A stretch of 52,833 bases of DNA from CANHBY01 sp031374415 (GCA_031374415.1 JANMGB010000072.1:1-52833); one strand, 5' to 3'. Positions 10,726 to 21,439 are shown, counted from the stretch's first letter. The notes: generated from the letters alone by a model not told the origin. Translations and numbers: made by a program.

Positions 10726-11877
10726 TCAAGCTTGCTCAAGCTCGCCTGCTAGCGCGGCCCTTTCACCCTCTTCTGCGCTAGACAGTTCGGCTACGCGCAC
10801 GCCAGCGAGAGCCAGCTTTTCCGCCATGTCGTTTTTGATGACCGGCGATAGTTTCAGGCCGGCAAGCATGCGCGGTTCGACGCAGTTCAATGCGTAGTAG
10901 CGCAGGTCTTTCGCGTTGCGAAAGTAGCGTTGCGCCATTGCCCGGTCAATAAGGCTGTACAGCGCCAAAATCGTGCTGATAGCCTTGAAGTTTGTGTGTA
11001 CAAACTCGGCGATTGGAAGCAAGACGCTGGCCGATGTCAGTTGCGCTCGGGCAATGTTGATTTTCAGACCTTGCAACAAATTGGCAAGTTTTTCGTCGCT
11101 TGCATACGCGTCGCCGATCCGGTCATTACGCCAACGCCACTGATCAACCTGTTTCACGAGGTAGGAAATGGAATTGATAATAGATTTGGTCTGGTTAAGA
11201 GCCGCGGGCCAGTCGTTCATGACTTTCTGTTGCGTCATGCGCTCGTTCAAAATGCGGCACAGCGTTCCTACGACTGACATGTAAATGTCGCGCACGTCGC
11301 TGTCCGCACCGTCCGCACCGTTCACGCTTTTGACAAAATTGGCGTACACTGCAAGCTTTTGTGCCACTTGCACGTCGTGCATGAAAAGCGCCTCGTTGAA
11401 CACGTTCATCTCACGGTACCCGTTAGGGCGTGCACGACTTGCAACTAGCTGCACGTGGGCCAGCACGGACGCGTTCACGTTGTCAAACGTCGTATTCTTG
11501 AGCAAGTCCAGCGCTTCACGATTGGCTGCCGTGTTGTTCAGTCGCGTAACGCGCTCGGCAAGGCCGATCAGTTCCTGCAGTACGCTCAGATCGCCGCGGA
11601 AGTCGCCGAACGGGTAAAAGCTGGACATGCGAACGCCCATGTCTGACATTTCCGACGAGGCGCATCGCATTGCTATCTCGTCAACACGCCGCTCGACCTC
11701 GGTGCGAATGCGCACAAGATCGGGCGACACGAGCGGCACAAGGGCTGCGGGCGCGGCCGTGCTTGCGCTTGCAAACGCGCTTTGCGGGGCCAGAGGGGCT
11801 GGGGTGGCCAAGGTGGCGGAAGCGACCGCGTCGCCCGTGGCAGCGCTTGATGCGGCACCCGATGCGGCGTTACCCAT
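10726..11877 (-). CDS. Helical protein with N-myristoylation signal
   Basis: 383 residues from the ATG at 11877. This start gives MGNAASG, a good N-myristoylation consensus (Gly2, Ser6); an upstream ATG-less extension was not used. After an Ala/Pro/Ser linker (to ~residue 52) the protein is almost entirely amphipathic helix, for example residues ~55-160 and ~200-330, with no membrane span. Lipid-anchored helical proteins of herpesviruses and other large viruses act at the membrane-capsid interface during envelopment; that role is an inference. No sequence family recognised. Confidence 0.78.
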   Translation of the reverse strand: MGNAASGAASSAATGDAVASATLATPAPLAPQSAFASASTAAPAALVPLVSPDLVRIRTEVERRVDEIAMRCASSEMSDMGVRMSSFYPFGDFRGDLSVLQELIGLAERVTRLNNTAANREALDLLKNTTFDNVNASVLAHVQLVASRARPNGYREMNVFNEALFMHDVQVAQKLAVYANFVKSVNGADGADSDVRDIYMSVVGTLCRILNERMTQQKVMNDWPAALNQTKSIINSISYLVKQVDQWRWRNDRIGDAYASDEKLANLLQGLKINIARAQLTSASVLLPIAEFVHTNFKAISTILALYSLIDRAMAQRYFRNAKDLRYYALNCVEPRMLAGLKLSPVIKNDMAEKLALAGVRVAELSSAEEGERAALAGELEQA

Positions 11878-11931
11878 GTTTTCAGGCAAGTGTGTGCGCA
11901 CGTGTGTGTATGCAGCGCGCAGCTTGGTGCC

Positions 11932-13377
11932 TTATGGCGCGCCTGGCGCGCGGGACCACACGTTGGCTCCACGCGCGCCGGCACGCGCGGCGGCAGCGCC
12001 GATGAGCGCGGCGGCACTGTCCGGCGTGCACTCGCGCATGCGCAGCTCGGCAATTGCAAGGCGCGCCGGCTCGGCGGCAATCGGGCCAACAATGTGCGCA
12101 AGCGGCAGCAGCGGGCTGTCGGCCGCAAGCGGAGCACGCGTGGCAAGCGCGCGCGCCGGAGCGCCGCGCGCGCCAAGCACAGCAACAAAAAGCGCCGGCT
12201 CGGTGCCGAACAGCGTGTGTGCCGCCGCGGGCAAGGCGGCGGCATGCTCAAGCGGCGCCTCGGCACGCGCGCGTGCATGCCACGCAGCAGCGGCGGCGGC
12301 CGCGCCGGCGGAAGATGGCGACGCGCCGAGCAGTACACGCCAGGCGAGCGTCGGATCGTTGGGTATTTCACCGGCGCCGTGCAAGCTGTCAAGCGTGTGC
12401 ATGACTTCGTGCAGCGACATGTTTGTTCGTGCGCCCGGCCCAAGCAAGGCGTCCAGCGCGCCACGTGGCGGGCAGCACAGGCGCGCAAGCGGCAGCGCGT
12501 CGACAAGCACGCGGCCGTCGCGCGCACTCTCAATGCCATCGACGGCCGCAAGCAGCAGCGCAACAGCAAATTGCGCGGGGGTGACGTGCGCGCGCAAGTG
12601 CGTGCTTGCGTTTTTGTGCAATGCAGCCGAGCTTGGCGCGGCCTTGGCCTCTGCCCGTGCGGCTTCAAAATGCGCCCAAGCGCAGTGCGTATATAGCGCT
12701 AGAGCTTCAAGCGCGGCGGCGCCGAGCGCGCTCTCGGCAAGCACGAGGGGAGCGTGCACAGTACGCGGGGCAGTGCGGCGGGTATTGGCAAGGAATGCGG
12801 CGCCCGCGGCAGGTCCGCTTGCGCGCATGACACGCAAAAAGGTTGTGTGCAGCGCGCGCAACGCGCGAGTGCGCTCGACGGCAACGGCAGCCGCACGTGC
12901 TGGCGACCAGAGCAGCAAGCGCAGCGCGGCCGCAATTTCGCCTTGTGCGCGCACGCGTGCGCTGCGCGGCGGCCGTGCTTGGCGCGCGCCGGTGCGCCGG
13001 TGCTGCGCCGGTGCCACGTGCGCTGCGGCCAGATCGGCGAGCGCGGGCGGCGGCGGCGCGCGCGCAGGCGGTGCCGCGCCAAGTACACTGTCCGTAAACA
13101 TGCACACCGTGTACGCGCCGCGCACGCCGCGTGCGGCGCACATTGCGCCGCAATAATGGACACGGCCCGAGCTTGCACACACGGCCGCGCACGCGTGTAC
13201 TAGCCAGTCAAAGGCGCAGCCAGTGTTGCACGCATGCATGCTGCTTACGCTCTCGAGCGCCCAGCCGCGCGCAGCAAGCCAGTGCACGTGCGCACTGGCA
13301 ATTCGCTCGTGCAAGTCGCGTCGACCATCAGCGGCTGCGAGACCGCTGCGCAGCGCTACGCCTGCTGACCCGAGCAT
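11932..13377 (-). CDS. Cys/His-rich putative zinc protein
   Basis: 481 residues from the ATG at 13377. Near the N-terminus C50-x3-C54, H61-x-C63-x3-C67 and H74-x-C76-x3-C80 form a regular cluster likely to bind one or two zinc ions. The same C/H-x-C-x3-C spacing is found in several zinc-binding regulatory proteins of large DNA viruses, but I cannot assign a family. The remaining ~400 residues are Ala-rich and helical with a Pro-rich spacer (~105-115). It is divergent with the gene at 13408; only 30 bp separate the two start codons. Confidence 0.7.
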   Translation of the reverse strand: MLGSAGVALRSGLAAADGRRDLHERIASAHVHWLAARGWALESVSSMHACNTGCAFDWLVHACAAVCASSGRVHYCGAMCAARGVRGAYTVCMFTDSVLGAAPPARAPPPPALADLAAAHVAPAQHRRTGARQARPPRSARVRAQGEIAAALRLLLWSPARAAAVAVERTRALRALHTTFLRVMRASGPAAGAAFLANTRRTAPRTVHAPLVLAESALGAAALEALALYTHCAWAHFEAARAEAKAAPSSAALHKNASTHLRAHVTPAQFAVALLLAAVDGIESARDGRVLVDALPLARLCCPPRGALDALLGPGARTNMSLHEVMHTLDSLHGAGEIPNDPTLAWRVLLGASPSSAGAAAAAAAWHARARAEAPLEHAAALPAAAHTLFGTEPALFVAVLGARGAPARALATRAPLAADSPLLPLAHIVGPIAAEPARLAIAELRMRECTPDSAAALIGAAAARAGARGANVWSRAPGAP

Positions 13378-13407
13378 GTGCACCTAACTTGGCCAACTTG
13401 AGTCTAC
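13378..13407. promoter_or_regulatory. 30-bp divergent promoter gap
   Basis: Lies between the minus-strand ATG at 13377 and the plus-strand ATG at 13408. Contains ACTTGAGTC (13396-13404) four bases before the plus-strand start and a related CCAAGTTAGG facing the minus strand. Confidence 0.5.
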
Positions 13408-14835
13408 ATGTGCACGCTTGCTTCACTACACCCGTCTGTTCTTGCAAGCCTTGGCCAAGCTGGCGCTGCGGCCGCTGTCGTGTGCGCGCGCCCACCTGCC
13501 CCATGGTTGGCCGCCGCTATTGCCGCAGGCACGCAAGCGGCCACACACGAGGCGCGCCAGTGGCCAACGGTGATTGTTGGCGCACGCGTCGCGCGCCTTG
13601 ACGGGCGCGTGATTGCGTGCGACGTGACAGCGCTTGCCACGGCGCTTGCAGCCAGCGGCATGTCCGATGAAGAGTCGCGCACAGTTGCTGCGGGGGCCGC
13701 AGACGTGCACGTTCACCTTCAGTGCGCCCGCAGCAGTGACGGCAGCGACGGCACATATCCGACGCTGCTTGCCGCGCCGTACACGGACGAGCACGGTGCA
13801 GTGCACGCCGCGCCGTCTGCTGCGGACACTATGCACCAGACCGTTGCGCAGCGCGAGGCTGCTCGCGCTCTGCTGCACCTGCCGCTATTGCACGTGCTTG
13901 GCTGTGCCACGCCACTGGCACAGCTTGTGTTGTGCGGCGCACGCATGCGCGACGTGACGACGCTCTATGAGACGACCGTTGCCGCACTTGGCGTGTTCAA
14001 CGCGCGCATGCTTATGCACACGTCTCAAGCAGGCAATGAGGACGATGCGCGCTACCGCTTGACAGTCGGACTTGCCGTTGATGGGCTTGTCGATCTTACG
14101 CGTCGCACATGGGGTTTGCTGGCCGGTACGACGGCTGCGCAGCTTGCGGATAATGGAGCGCGCGCGTTCCTCTATGTGCTGCTCGAGTTCAGCTATGGTG
14201 CCGCCGCGGCTGTCTGGGCTGCTGTCATGCGTTTGTACGGCTGGTTCAACGTTGGTGAGGCGCATGACACACGCTACGCGCGCATGGCCGTGCACGCCAC
14301 GCTACGTCCTGCAACCAACTACACGAACGCCGAGCGCGCAAGTGCCGCGCACTTTGCGGCCGCGCACGCTGCACACTATATTGCTGTGACTGCAGGCGAG
14401 GAGAGCGCGCCCACAATCTGGACAATTGACCGCACCCATTACAGCGCAGATACGCGCCTGCTTGACGTGCCAGCGCTTGCCAGCTTGCTCGAAGCGCATG
14501 CAAGTGACGACACGGCCACACCCGCGCTTGTGCCGGACAATTTTACGCTGCGCGACTTGTACGCGCTGTTCATTGTTGCGCGCGACGCGGCAGACACGGG
14601 AGGCGCATCAGCGTGGCGCGCCGCGTTTGACACGTACGGTGGCTTGCCCGACCTTGCCGAGGCTGCGCCCGAGGCTGCACCCAAGGCCGCGCCCAAGGCT
14701 GCGCCCGAGGCAGCGCCCGAGGCTGCGCCCGAGGCCGCGCCCGAGGCAGCGCCCGAGGCCGCGCCCGAGGCCGCGCCCGAGGCAGCGCCCGAGGCAGCGC
14801 CCGAGGCCGCGCCGGACGACACTATTGCTGCGTAA
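13408..14835 (+). CDS. Hypothetical protein with (Pro-Glu-Ala-Ala)n tail
   Basis: 475 residues. The body (1-410) is mixed helix and strand, with LLEFSYGAAAAVWAAVMRLYGWF as a hydrophobic helix that is too mixed to call a membrane anchor. From about residue 417 the tail is about twelve EAAP/KAAP repeats ending PDDTIAA; the matching DNA is a near-perfect 12-bp tandem repeat prone to length change. No family recognised. Confidence 0.75.
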   Translation: MCTLASLHPSVLASLGQAGAAAAVVCARPPAPWLAAAIAAGTQAATHEARQWPTVIVGARVARLDGRVIACDVTALATALAASGMSDEESRTVAAGAADVHVHLQCARSSDGSDGTYPTLLAAPYTDEHGAVHAAPSAADTMHQTVAQREAARALLHLPLLHVLGCATPLAQLVLCGARMRDVTTLYETTVAALGVFNARMLMHTSQAGNEDDARYRLTVGLAVDGLVDLTRRTWGLLAGTTAAQLADNGARAFLYVLLEFSYGAAAAVWAAVMRLYGWFNVGEAHDTRYARMAVHATLRPATNYTNAERASAAHFAAAHAAHYIAVTAGEESAPTIWTIDRTHYSADTRLLDVPALASLLEAHASDDTATPALVPDNFTLRDLYALFIVARDAADTGGASAWRAAFDTYGGLPDLAEAAPEAAPKAAPKAAPEAAPEAAPEAAPEAAPEAAPEAAPEAAPEAAPEAAPDDTIAA

Positions 14836-15085
14836 ACCCCGCCAAACGCGCAATTGAACTTGTTATAATACTTATATAACAAGGGTATTTTAATATTATA
14901 TTAATAATGATTTAATTGTATTAAAGTGCGTGTTGATCTTAGCACGCAATGCGAGGCAACGCAACGCAAGGCGACACGACGCAAGGCAATCGTGAGCGCA
15001 AGCAGGCAAGCACATGAGTGTATTGCGCGTTTGCGATGTGTTTGCATAAAATACTTTAACAATTCCTTGCACTTGACTTGCGAGC
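14836..15085. other. Intergenic spacer with AT-rich stem-loop
   Basis: An AT-rich patch at ~14856-14935 includes TTGTTATA...TATAACAA, able to form a small stem-loop that could mark transcript ends. It is followed by short GGCAACGCAACGCAAGG-type repeats and the ACTTGACTTG motif at 15071-15080, six bases before the ATG at 15086. Confidence 0.45.
15071..15080 (+). promoter_or_regulatory. ACTTGACTTG promoter motif
   Basis: Plus-strand copy of the recurrent start-proximal motif; the ATG of the next gene begins at 15086. Confidence 0.5.
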
Positions 15086-15490
15086 ATGACTCATGTTGTA
15101 GTCAAAAACGACTTGGGCGAAATTACCTATGAAAGCGGCGTGCTGTACAACACTTGGAGCGGGACAGTGCGCGATTCGCGCATACAAGTGCGCTGCACGG
15201 TGAACATGATACACCACGAGATTTTTGTGATGGGCATGGCTTTGGCATGCGTGCTTATTGTGGCAATCACGGGGTACGCGTGCGTAGTTGCAGCGTTTGT
15301 TGCGCTGATAACAGCCCGCGCGTACGTCCCAGGATGGGCTGTTTACTATACGCGCGAGCAGGCAGTAGATTATTTTCTTGTGCAACTGAATGCAACTGCT
15401 ACACGCATAGTGCACAAGATGCGCGCGGCGCATGAGGCACGCGCGCGCAGGGTACGACACTTGTCTCCAACGACATGCCCATGCGCCTGA
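15086..15490 (+). CDS. Small membrane protein
   Basis: 134 residues. A ~42-residue N-terminal beta-type region is followed by a long hydrophobic stretch (residues ~45-80, MGMALACVLIVAITGYACVV and on), enough for one or two spans, then a basic C-terminal tail. The stop overlaps the start of the next gene by 16 bp in another frame, suggesting co-transcription or tight packing. Function unknown. Confidence 0.7.
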   Translation: MTHVVVKNDLGEITYESGVLYNTWSGTVRDSRIQVRCTVNMIHHEIFVMGMALACVLIVAITGYACVVAAFVALITARAYVPGWAVYYTREQAVDYFLVQLNATATRIVHKMRAAHEARARRVRHLSPTTCPCA

Positions 15491-15957
15491 GCCTTACACT
15501 GCGCAGTGTACGCACACGCGCGACTGCCTGCATGCTGGGCTTTGCACTTGCTCTCGCGCTTGCCTGCGCCCCCGTCCGCGCGCAGCCGAGCGCCACACTG
15601 TACGCCACGCCACCACCTACGCTACCGCCCCTTGGCGGCGCAGACACGACCGACCGGCCCGGAGAGGCGCCGGGCACGCGCTGGGCGCTTGCGCTCGCAG
15701 ATGCCGCGCTGCGCATTGCGCAAAACCCGTGCGCACCGTGTGTCGCGCTCGCCGCCGAGGTCGATGCGTTGCCGCTGCCTGCGACGCACGAGCGGTTGCG
15801 CGACCGACTGCTTGATGCTTTGCGCGTCAAGGACCAAGATGGCACACACAGCCTCGCACCGTGCATGCAGCTCGTATTCTACGCCGTTCACACCCTTGTG
15901 GATGAGGATCGCGCACGCGCGCTTGTGGCACGCACACGGCCCACGCACTGCCCGTAA
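15475..15957 (+). CDS. Secreted Cys-containing protein, possibly saposin-like
   Basis: 160 residues. The N-terminus is a clear signal peptide (basic residues, then MLGFALALALACA, with cleavage probably after VRA). The mature part has C-x2-C (NPCAPC), a long amphipathic helix, a third Cys (LAPCMQLVFYA) and a final Cys near the end. Helices tied by C-x2-C...C...C recall saposin-type lipid-interacting domains, but the spacing is not a firm match. Probably secreted or on the virion surface. Confidence 0.65.
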   Translation: MPMRLSLTLRSVRTRATACMLGFALALALACAPVRAQPSATLYATPPPTLPPLGGADTTDRPGEAPGTRWALALADAALRIAQNPCAPCVALAAEVDALPLPATHERLRDRLLDALRVKDQDGTHSLAPCMQLVFYAVHTLVDEDRARALVARTRPTHCP

Positions 15958-16103
15958 AGCATCACTGCACACGTGCTTGGTAGCGCAACTAGGTGCGCCA
16001 CTGAGTGTGCTAGCGCGCGCTCGTGCGCGCCTGTGACACGAGCTTGGCATGACTGTGCGCGCGTGCGCTTACTGTAGCGCCACTTGAGACCAGGCGCAAG
16101 CGT

Positions 16104-16559
16104 ATGGGCTTCTTTACACGCATAAGCGGCGGCGAAGACGTGGCGCGCATTGTGCATGCGCGTGTGCCAACGGAGCGCGCCGAAGCGCTTGCCGAGCGGC
16201 TGGGCAAGAAAGTTGCGTGCTACACGCCCGTGTCTGGCGGCGTTGACATGTACCTTGCCTCGGGCGAAGTCACGGCTGAAACAGACGCAGAGTTTGCGCG
16301 CAGCGTGCGCTCGGCCGACTGGTTTGCTCGCGTGCGCACGCATGCCGGGCTTGGGCGCGAAGAGCATGTTGTTTTCGTGCCGGACAGCGCAGCGCGCCTT
16401 GTACGTGCTCTAGCGCTGTTGCTTGCGCTGTTGCTCGTGCTTGGTCTGATTTGCGGCGCAGGCGTGGCACTGGCGCTGGCGCGTTACGAGGACCCGCTTG
16501 CTGCGCTGGCCACACGTGCACAGCCGCTCGTGCACGCGCTGCGCGGCGACGAACTGTAA
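16104..16559 (+). CDS. Single-span membrane protein
   Basis: 151 residues. An N-terminal ~95-residue soluble domain is followed by one strong membrane span (~100-127, rich in Leu/Ala/Val) and a short tail. There is no signal peptide, so the N-terminus is probably cytosolic. ACTTGAGAC stands ~17 bases before the ATG. No family recognised. Confidence 0.72.
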   Translation: MGFFTRISGGEDVARIVHARVPTERAEALAERLGKKVACYTPVSGGVDMYLASGEVTAETDAEFARSVRSADWFARVRTHAGLGREEHVVFVPDSAARLVRALALLLALLLVLGLICGAGVALALARYEDPLAALATRAQPLVHALRGDEL

Positions 16560-16621
16560 AATGCGTCCGCAGAGTCGCATTCCCATTTGCACGTGCGTGC
16601 GTGCGTGCGGCCCCCGCGCAG

Positions 16622-16630
16622 ACTTGACTG
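16622..16630 (+). promoter_or_regulatory. ACTTGACTG promoter motif
   Basis: Located 11 bases before the ATG at 16642. Confidence 0.5.
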
Positions 16631-16641
16631 TGTAAGGGTAC

Positions 16642-17568
<927 letters not shown>

Positions 17569-17640
17569 CACCCGTCACTTGCCCTGTCGCACGTACGCGC
17601 GCACGTGCAAGCTCATGCGCCGCGCCTAGATCAGACTGCG

Positions 17641-18400
17641 CAATATTATAATAACTACAAATATTATCACATTAGTGTAATCACATAATATCACTTTAAC
17701 TGTGCCAATCTAGCGTTGCGCGCATGCACGGGGTAAGCGGTAACCGAATTTTAGAACACCTGTTTAAAGTACATGTTTTAATAATAATATAGCAATTTCC
17801 TGTATTATTGTGCAGGCTTCGCATGTCACTTAAAATATGTAAACACTCATTATATATAATTATATATGCATATTAGTGTAATTACATAATATCACTTGAA
17901 GTGTGCCAATCTAGCGTTGCGCGCATGCACGGGGTAAGCGGTGACCGAATTTTAGAACACCTGTTTAAAGTACATGTATTATTAATAATATGTCAATTTC
18001 TTGTATTATTTGGCAAGCTTTGCGGGCTTTATACAGTGATAATTATGCGCAATGCGTATATATATGCATATTAGTGTAATTACATAATATCACTTGAAGT
18101 GTGCCAATCTAGCGTTGCGCGCATGCACGGGGTAAGCGGTGACCGAATTTTAGAACACCTGTTTAAATGCATGTATTTCTAATATTTAACGGTGGTTTAC
18201 CACATTATTGTGCAATGTATGTATGCTTTAAATCATGAAAACTATCATCATATGTTATTATATATGTATATTAGTGTAATCACATAATATCACTTTAACT
18301 GTACCAATCTAGCGTTGCGCGCATGCACGGGGTGAGCGGTGACCGAATTTTAGAACACCTGTTTAAAGTACGTATTTATATTTACATTTTGAACAATTTA
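17641..18400 (-). repeat. AT-rich tandem array 2, four ~200-bp units (inverted)
   Basis: Four copies of the same unit as at 5862-6800, read on the minus strand. Core starts (minus) are at 17762, 17963, 18161 and 18361, a period of 201, 198 and 200 bp. The GC-containing part (GTTGCGCGCATGCACGGGGT on the plus strand) is almost identical in all four, while the AT-rich spacers vary. No gene lies in it. Confidence 0.95.
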
Positions 18401-18578
18401 GCCATTTAAAAAATGTCATGCTGGCACACTGCCCAAGCTAACGCCCGCGTCCAACTACGTGCAAGCGTGAGCGTAAGCCTAAGCGCAAGCGTGAGCGTAA
18501 GCTTGGCCAGTGCACCAGCTGCGCTTTGCGGCACAGTCAATGTGCTAGAGGTGCAGGCGCGCACACATACACACACAC

Positions 18579-18587
18579 ACTTGACTA
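18579..18587 (+). promoter_or_regulatory. ACTTGACTA promoter motif
   Basis: Five bases before the ATG at 18593; used here to choose that start over upstream in-frame codons lying in Ser-Val low-complexity sequence. Confidence 0.5.
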
Positions 18588-18592
18588 TAGCC

Positions 18593-19084
18593 ATGCACAT
18601 GACCGTGCTTTCAGGTTCCACGTGCGGTCTGCCGGATGGCGCGTACGTGCGCCCACTGGCCAGTGCAGGCGCGAAAGCAAAAATGTCCAACTACGCGCTT
18701 GCGCGCGCCCGCGCGCGCCTTGGCGTGCACACGGTTGTCGTACTGCCGAATGCGCACGAGGGTCGCGTCTATCTTGGTGACGGTGGTGCTCAGTATGCGC
18801 ACGGTTTTGCGCTTGGCGACGAGTCCGTACCCAACAAGCAAGAGCAGGAGGCCAAGTGCGTGCGCATCAGCTTTACTGCGCAAAGCGTGCCGCTTCTTGT
18901 ACGCCGCCATGTGGCCGACGTGTTGTTTGCACTTCGCGCTCGTTTTCCAGTAGCTGTACAGATTTCGCGCAGGAGCGATTTTGACGCGCTCCTTGGCATT
19001 GAGTTTGTGCCTGTGCCGCTGCAGGTGTTGTACGCCGAGCTTGGCGTGTCCGAGCGTGACGGCAATCTGCTTACGCTTGTGTAA
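18593..19084 (+). CDS. Hypothetical protein
   Basis: 163 residues from the ATG after the promoter motif. A compact alpha/beta protein: VVVLPNAHEGRVYLGDGG, CVRISFTAQSVPLLVRRHVAD, VAVQISRRSDFDALLGIEF. No signal peptide, membrane span or known motif. An in-frame extension to 18413 exists but encodes repetitive Ser-Val sequence and is less likely. Confidence 0.68.
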   Translation: MHMTVLSGSTCGLPDGAYVRPLASAGAKAKMSNYALARARARLGVHTVVVLPNAHEGRVYLGDGGAQYAHGFALGDESVPNKQEQEAKCVRISFTAQSVPLLVRRHVADVLFALRARFPVAVQISRRSDFDALLGIEFVPVPLQVLYAELGVSERDGNLLTLV

Positions 19085-19135
19085 AGCTTGCAGTCGATGG
19101 CGCAGCTTTATGCGCCACACTGCACTGCCCGCACG

Positions 19136-19930
19136 ATGCGTGCTATAGTTGCCCGTGTTCTGGTGCTTGGCGCCGTGCTGCTGCTGTGCGCGGCGCCACG
19201 CGCATGCGCGTTCGACCCTGATGATCCCAGCACGGATGCGATTGTTGCGCCCGCGCTCGTGTTGACGCTTGGCGAGCACGGCCTTGCTGGCGCACTAGAG
19301 CCCGCGGGACGTGCGCGGCGCTACACGTTTGAACTTGTCGCTCTTGACGGCGTGCGCATTGACGCTGAAGCGCCGCTAGACATGCACAGTGATGCGAGCG
19401 AGGCTGACGGGCGCGCTACGCTGGCCGTGCGCAGCGTTTGGCCTGGTGGCAACGTGACGCTTGCATGCACCGTGCCTGGGCGCAATGACTCGAGCGTGAG
19501 CTGCATCTTGGCTTTTGACGCACCCGCAAGCGGCGTGCTTGCGCTTGGCTCTGAGCAGGGTGACGACGCGCGCATCACGCTTGCGCACGAGAACGACACA
19601 AACGCGTTTGTGATGTTGTCGCGCGAGATTGCCACGCAGACGTGCCTGTACCGCATTTCTGGCGCTCCGCTTGCAGCTGCTGCTGCTGTCGCTGCATCAG
19701 GCTCTGCGCAGAGTGGCGCTCGTTTGACGTTTGGCGCTACGCACGAGCTGCGCATTGATGCGCTTGTGCAAAGTGTGAGCCCGGCCGAGGCGGCGCGCGA
19801 GCTCGCGCTACTGGGCGCCATGTTTGCCGGCGCCGCTGTTCTGTACGCGGCTTACATGCTAGGGGTTGCTGCACTAACGCGCTGGCGCTCTGTGCGCACG
19901 ACCGTGCCGCGCTGGGCCAGCCTAACCTAG
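19136..19930 (+). CDS. Type I membrane glycoprotein
   Basis: 264 residues from the ATG at 19136. A signal peptide (RVLVLGAVLLLCAAPRACA) is followed by a ~195-residue beta-rich ectodomain with N-linked sites NVT, NDS and NDT and several Cys, then a membrane span near residues ~225-247 and a short basic cytoplasmic tail. The layout is that of a viral or cell-surface glycoprotein; no family match is visible. Confidence 0.78.
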   Translation: MRAIVARVLVLGAVLLLCAAPRACAFDPDDPSTDAIVAPALVLTLGEHGLAGALEPAGRARRYTFELVALDGVRIDAEAPLDMHSDASEADGRATLAVRSVWPGGNVTLACTVPGRNDSSVSCILAFDAPASGVLALGSEQGDDARITLAHENDTNAFVMLSREIATQTCLYRISGAPLAAAAAVAASGSAQSGARLTFGATHELRIDALVQSVSPAEAARELALLGAMFAGAAVLYAAYMLGVAALTRWRSVRTTVPRWASLT

Positions 19931-20056
19931 CAATCGCGCACGCACGCACACACACACACACTTTCTTTAAGAAACAAAAGTACGTAAAATGTACATTAAA
20001 CAAGTTTACCGAGTGTTGCGTGTGGCGGTTACACGCGTGCGCACATCTGACTTGGC

Positions 20057-21349
20057 ATGGCTGCGCACAACGTTGACTTTGTGCTGGTAGATGCGCAAGA
20101 ATGGATGCCGCGCGAGCTGCAGCTGCACTGTGCGGACGAGGATGTGCGCATGGTGTACGTGCGCGACGTGCGTCTTGAAAGCCAGGACGCCTTGCAAATT
20201 GTGGTGCCGGCGTTTAGCGAGAGTGCGCGCGTTGCACTGGACGTGCTGGTTGCGCTGGTGCGCGCGGCGCGGCGCAACGAAATCAAGCTGCTGCCGTGCT
20301 TTCTAGACGTGCACGCAACAGGCGCAGTAGCGCTTTTGGCCTACGTTGAGCACACGCCCGACGTGCGCGCCACCGCCCGGCTCAACGCCGCGCTTGACGC
20401 CCCAAGCACGCACGTGCTTGCGGCGAGTGACCTTGAGACGCTGCTTGGCTACACGTGCTCGACCAAGCACGTGGTAACGTGCGTGACCGCGGCGCGCGTG
20501 CACAAGGTCTACGTCGGCCCGGCTTTTTGCGCGGGGGCACGCGAGCTGGTGCTGTTGGACACGCTGGCCGATGCCTCGCGCGATGCAGATGCTGCATTTC
20601 CCATGCTGCTGCACGTAGCAGTGCACGTGGGCACGTACGTCAGCACGCTTGTGCTAAGCGAAACGCGCATGCACGGTGAGCATTATGACGTTGTAGTTTG
20701 CGCACCAGCCGCCAGCGGCGCACAGGTGCGCGACGCGTGCGTGCAGCTTGCCTGCGCTCTTGCGCAGCTCGATGCACGCGGAATTGTGCATGGCGATCTG
20801 CTTGCCCAGAACATTCTTGTGAACGTGCTACCATCCGGAGAGTGGCGCTTAGCTCTGGTCGACTTTGGCAATGCGGGCCTGTTGCCAATGCAGAGCGAGA
20901 CACAGCGCACAGATCGCTACGCGTTTGCACCCGCGCAGTTGCCCAAGGACGCACCGCTAGTCGATTACGTGCTTGCGCGCCAGCCGTGGCAGTACCAGTT
21001 TTACGCGCCCGAGCTTTGCCGTTCGGGGTGTGTTGATCATGGCACGCCTTGCACGCGCGCTGACATTTGGTCCGCGGCGTTCCTGATCGCACAAGCGGCC
21101 GCCCGCGGCCGTGTGGCCGCCGACTATGCTGCGCAGCTGGCGCGTGTACAGATCGGAGGCCACGTATCGCTCACCATGGCGCCGCGCATGCTGGATGGCA
21201 CGCGTGTGTCATACACTCCCGCGCTGCAAGCCCTGCTGGACGCGTGTCTTGCGTGCGAGCCCGCTGCACGTCCGTCAGCCGCCGAGCTTGCCGCCGCGCT
21301 GGCCTCGCTAACGCCCGAGGATTACAACGCGCACTTTGAACCCGCGTAA
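20057..21349 (+). CDS. Divergent protein kinase 1
   Basis: 430 residues. The C-terminal lobe is recognisable: catalytic loop HGDLLAQN (H245, D247, N252, with Gly for Arg of HRD), metal-binding DFG (269-271), FYAPEL at the APE position and DIWSAAFL for the subdomain IX Asp. The N-terminal lobe is divergent with no obvious glycine loop. The catalytic Asp, Asn and DFG are present, so activity is possible. GACTTGGC directly precedes the ATG. It is the first of three kinases in this block. Confidence 0.82.
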   Translation: MAAHNVDFVLVDAQEWMPRELQLHCADEDVRMVYVRDVRLESQDALQIVVPAFSESARVALDVLVALVRAARRNEIKLLPCFLDVHATGAVALLAYVEHTPDVRATARLNAALDAPSTHVLAASDLETLLGYTCSTKHVVTCVTAARVHKVYVGPAFCAGARELVLLDTLADASRDADAAFPMLLHVAVHVGTYVSTLVLSETRMHGEHYDVVVCAPAASGAQVRDACVQLACALAQLDARGIVHGDLLAQNILVNVLPSGEWRLALVDFGNAGLLPMQSETQRTDRYAFAPAQLPKDAPLVDYVLARQPWQYQFYAPELCRSGCVDHGTPCTRADIWSAAFLIAQAAARGRVAADYAAQLARVQIGGHVSLTMAPRMLDGTRVSYTPALQALLDACLACEPAARPSAAELAAALASLTPEDYNAHFEPA

Positions 21350-21439
21350 GCGCCAAGCAACACTAGCGCGTGCACGTGTGAGGCGCCTAAGGGCGCGCGG
21401 GCGCGCGTGTTCAACACACCTGCACACGCACAAGCGCAC

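Noticed and set aside
11627..13156. Long plus-strand open frame (~509 codons)
   Set aside because: Antisense to the genes at 10726-11877 and 11932-13377; its translation is Ala/Ser/Arg noise typical of mirrored GC-rich genes.
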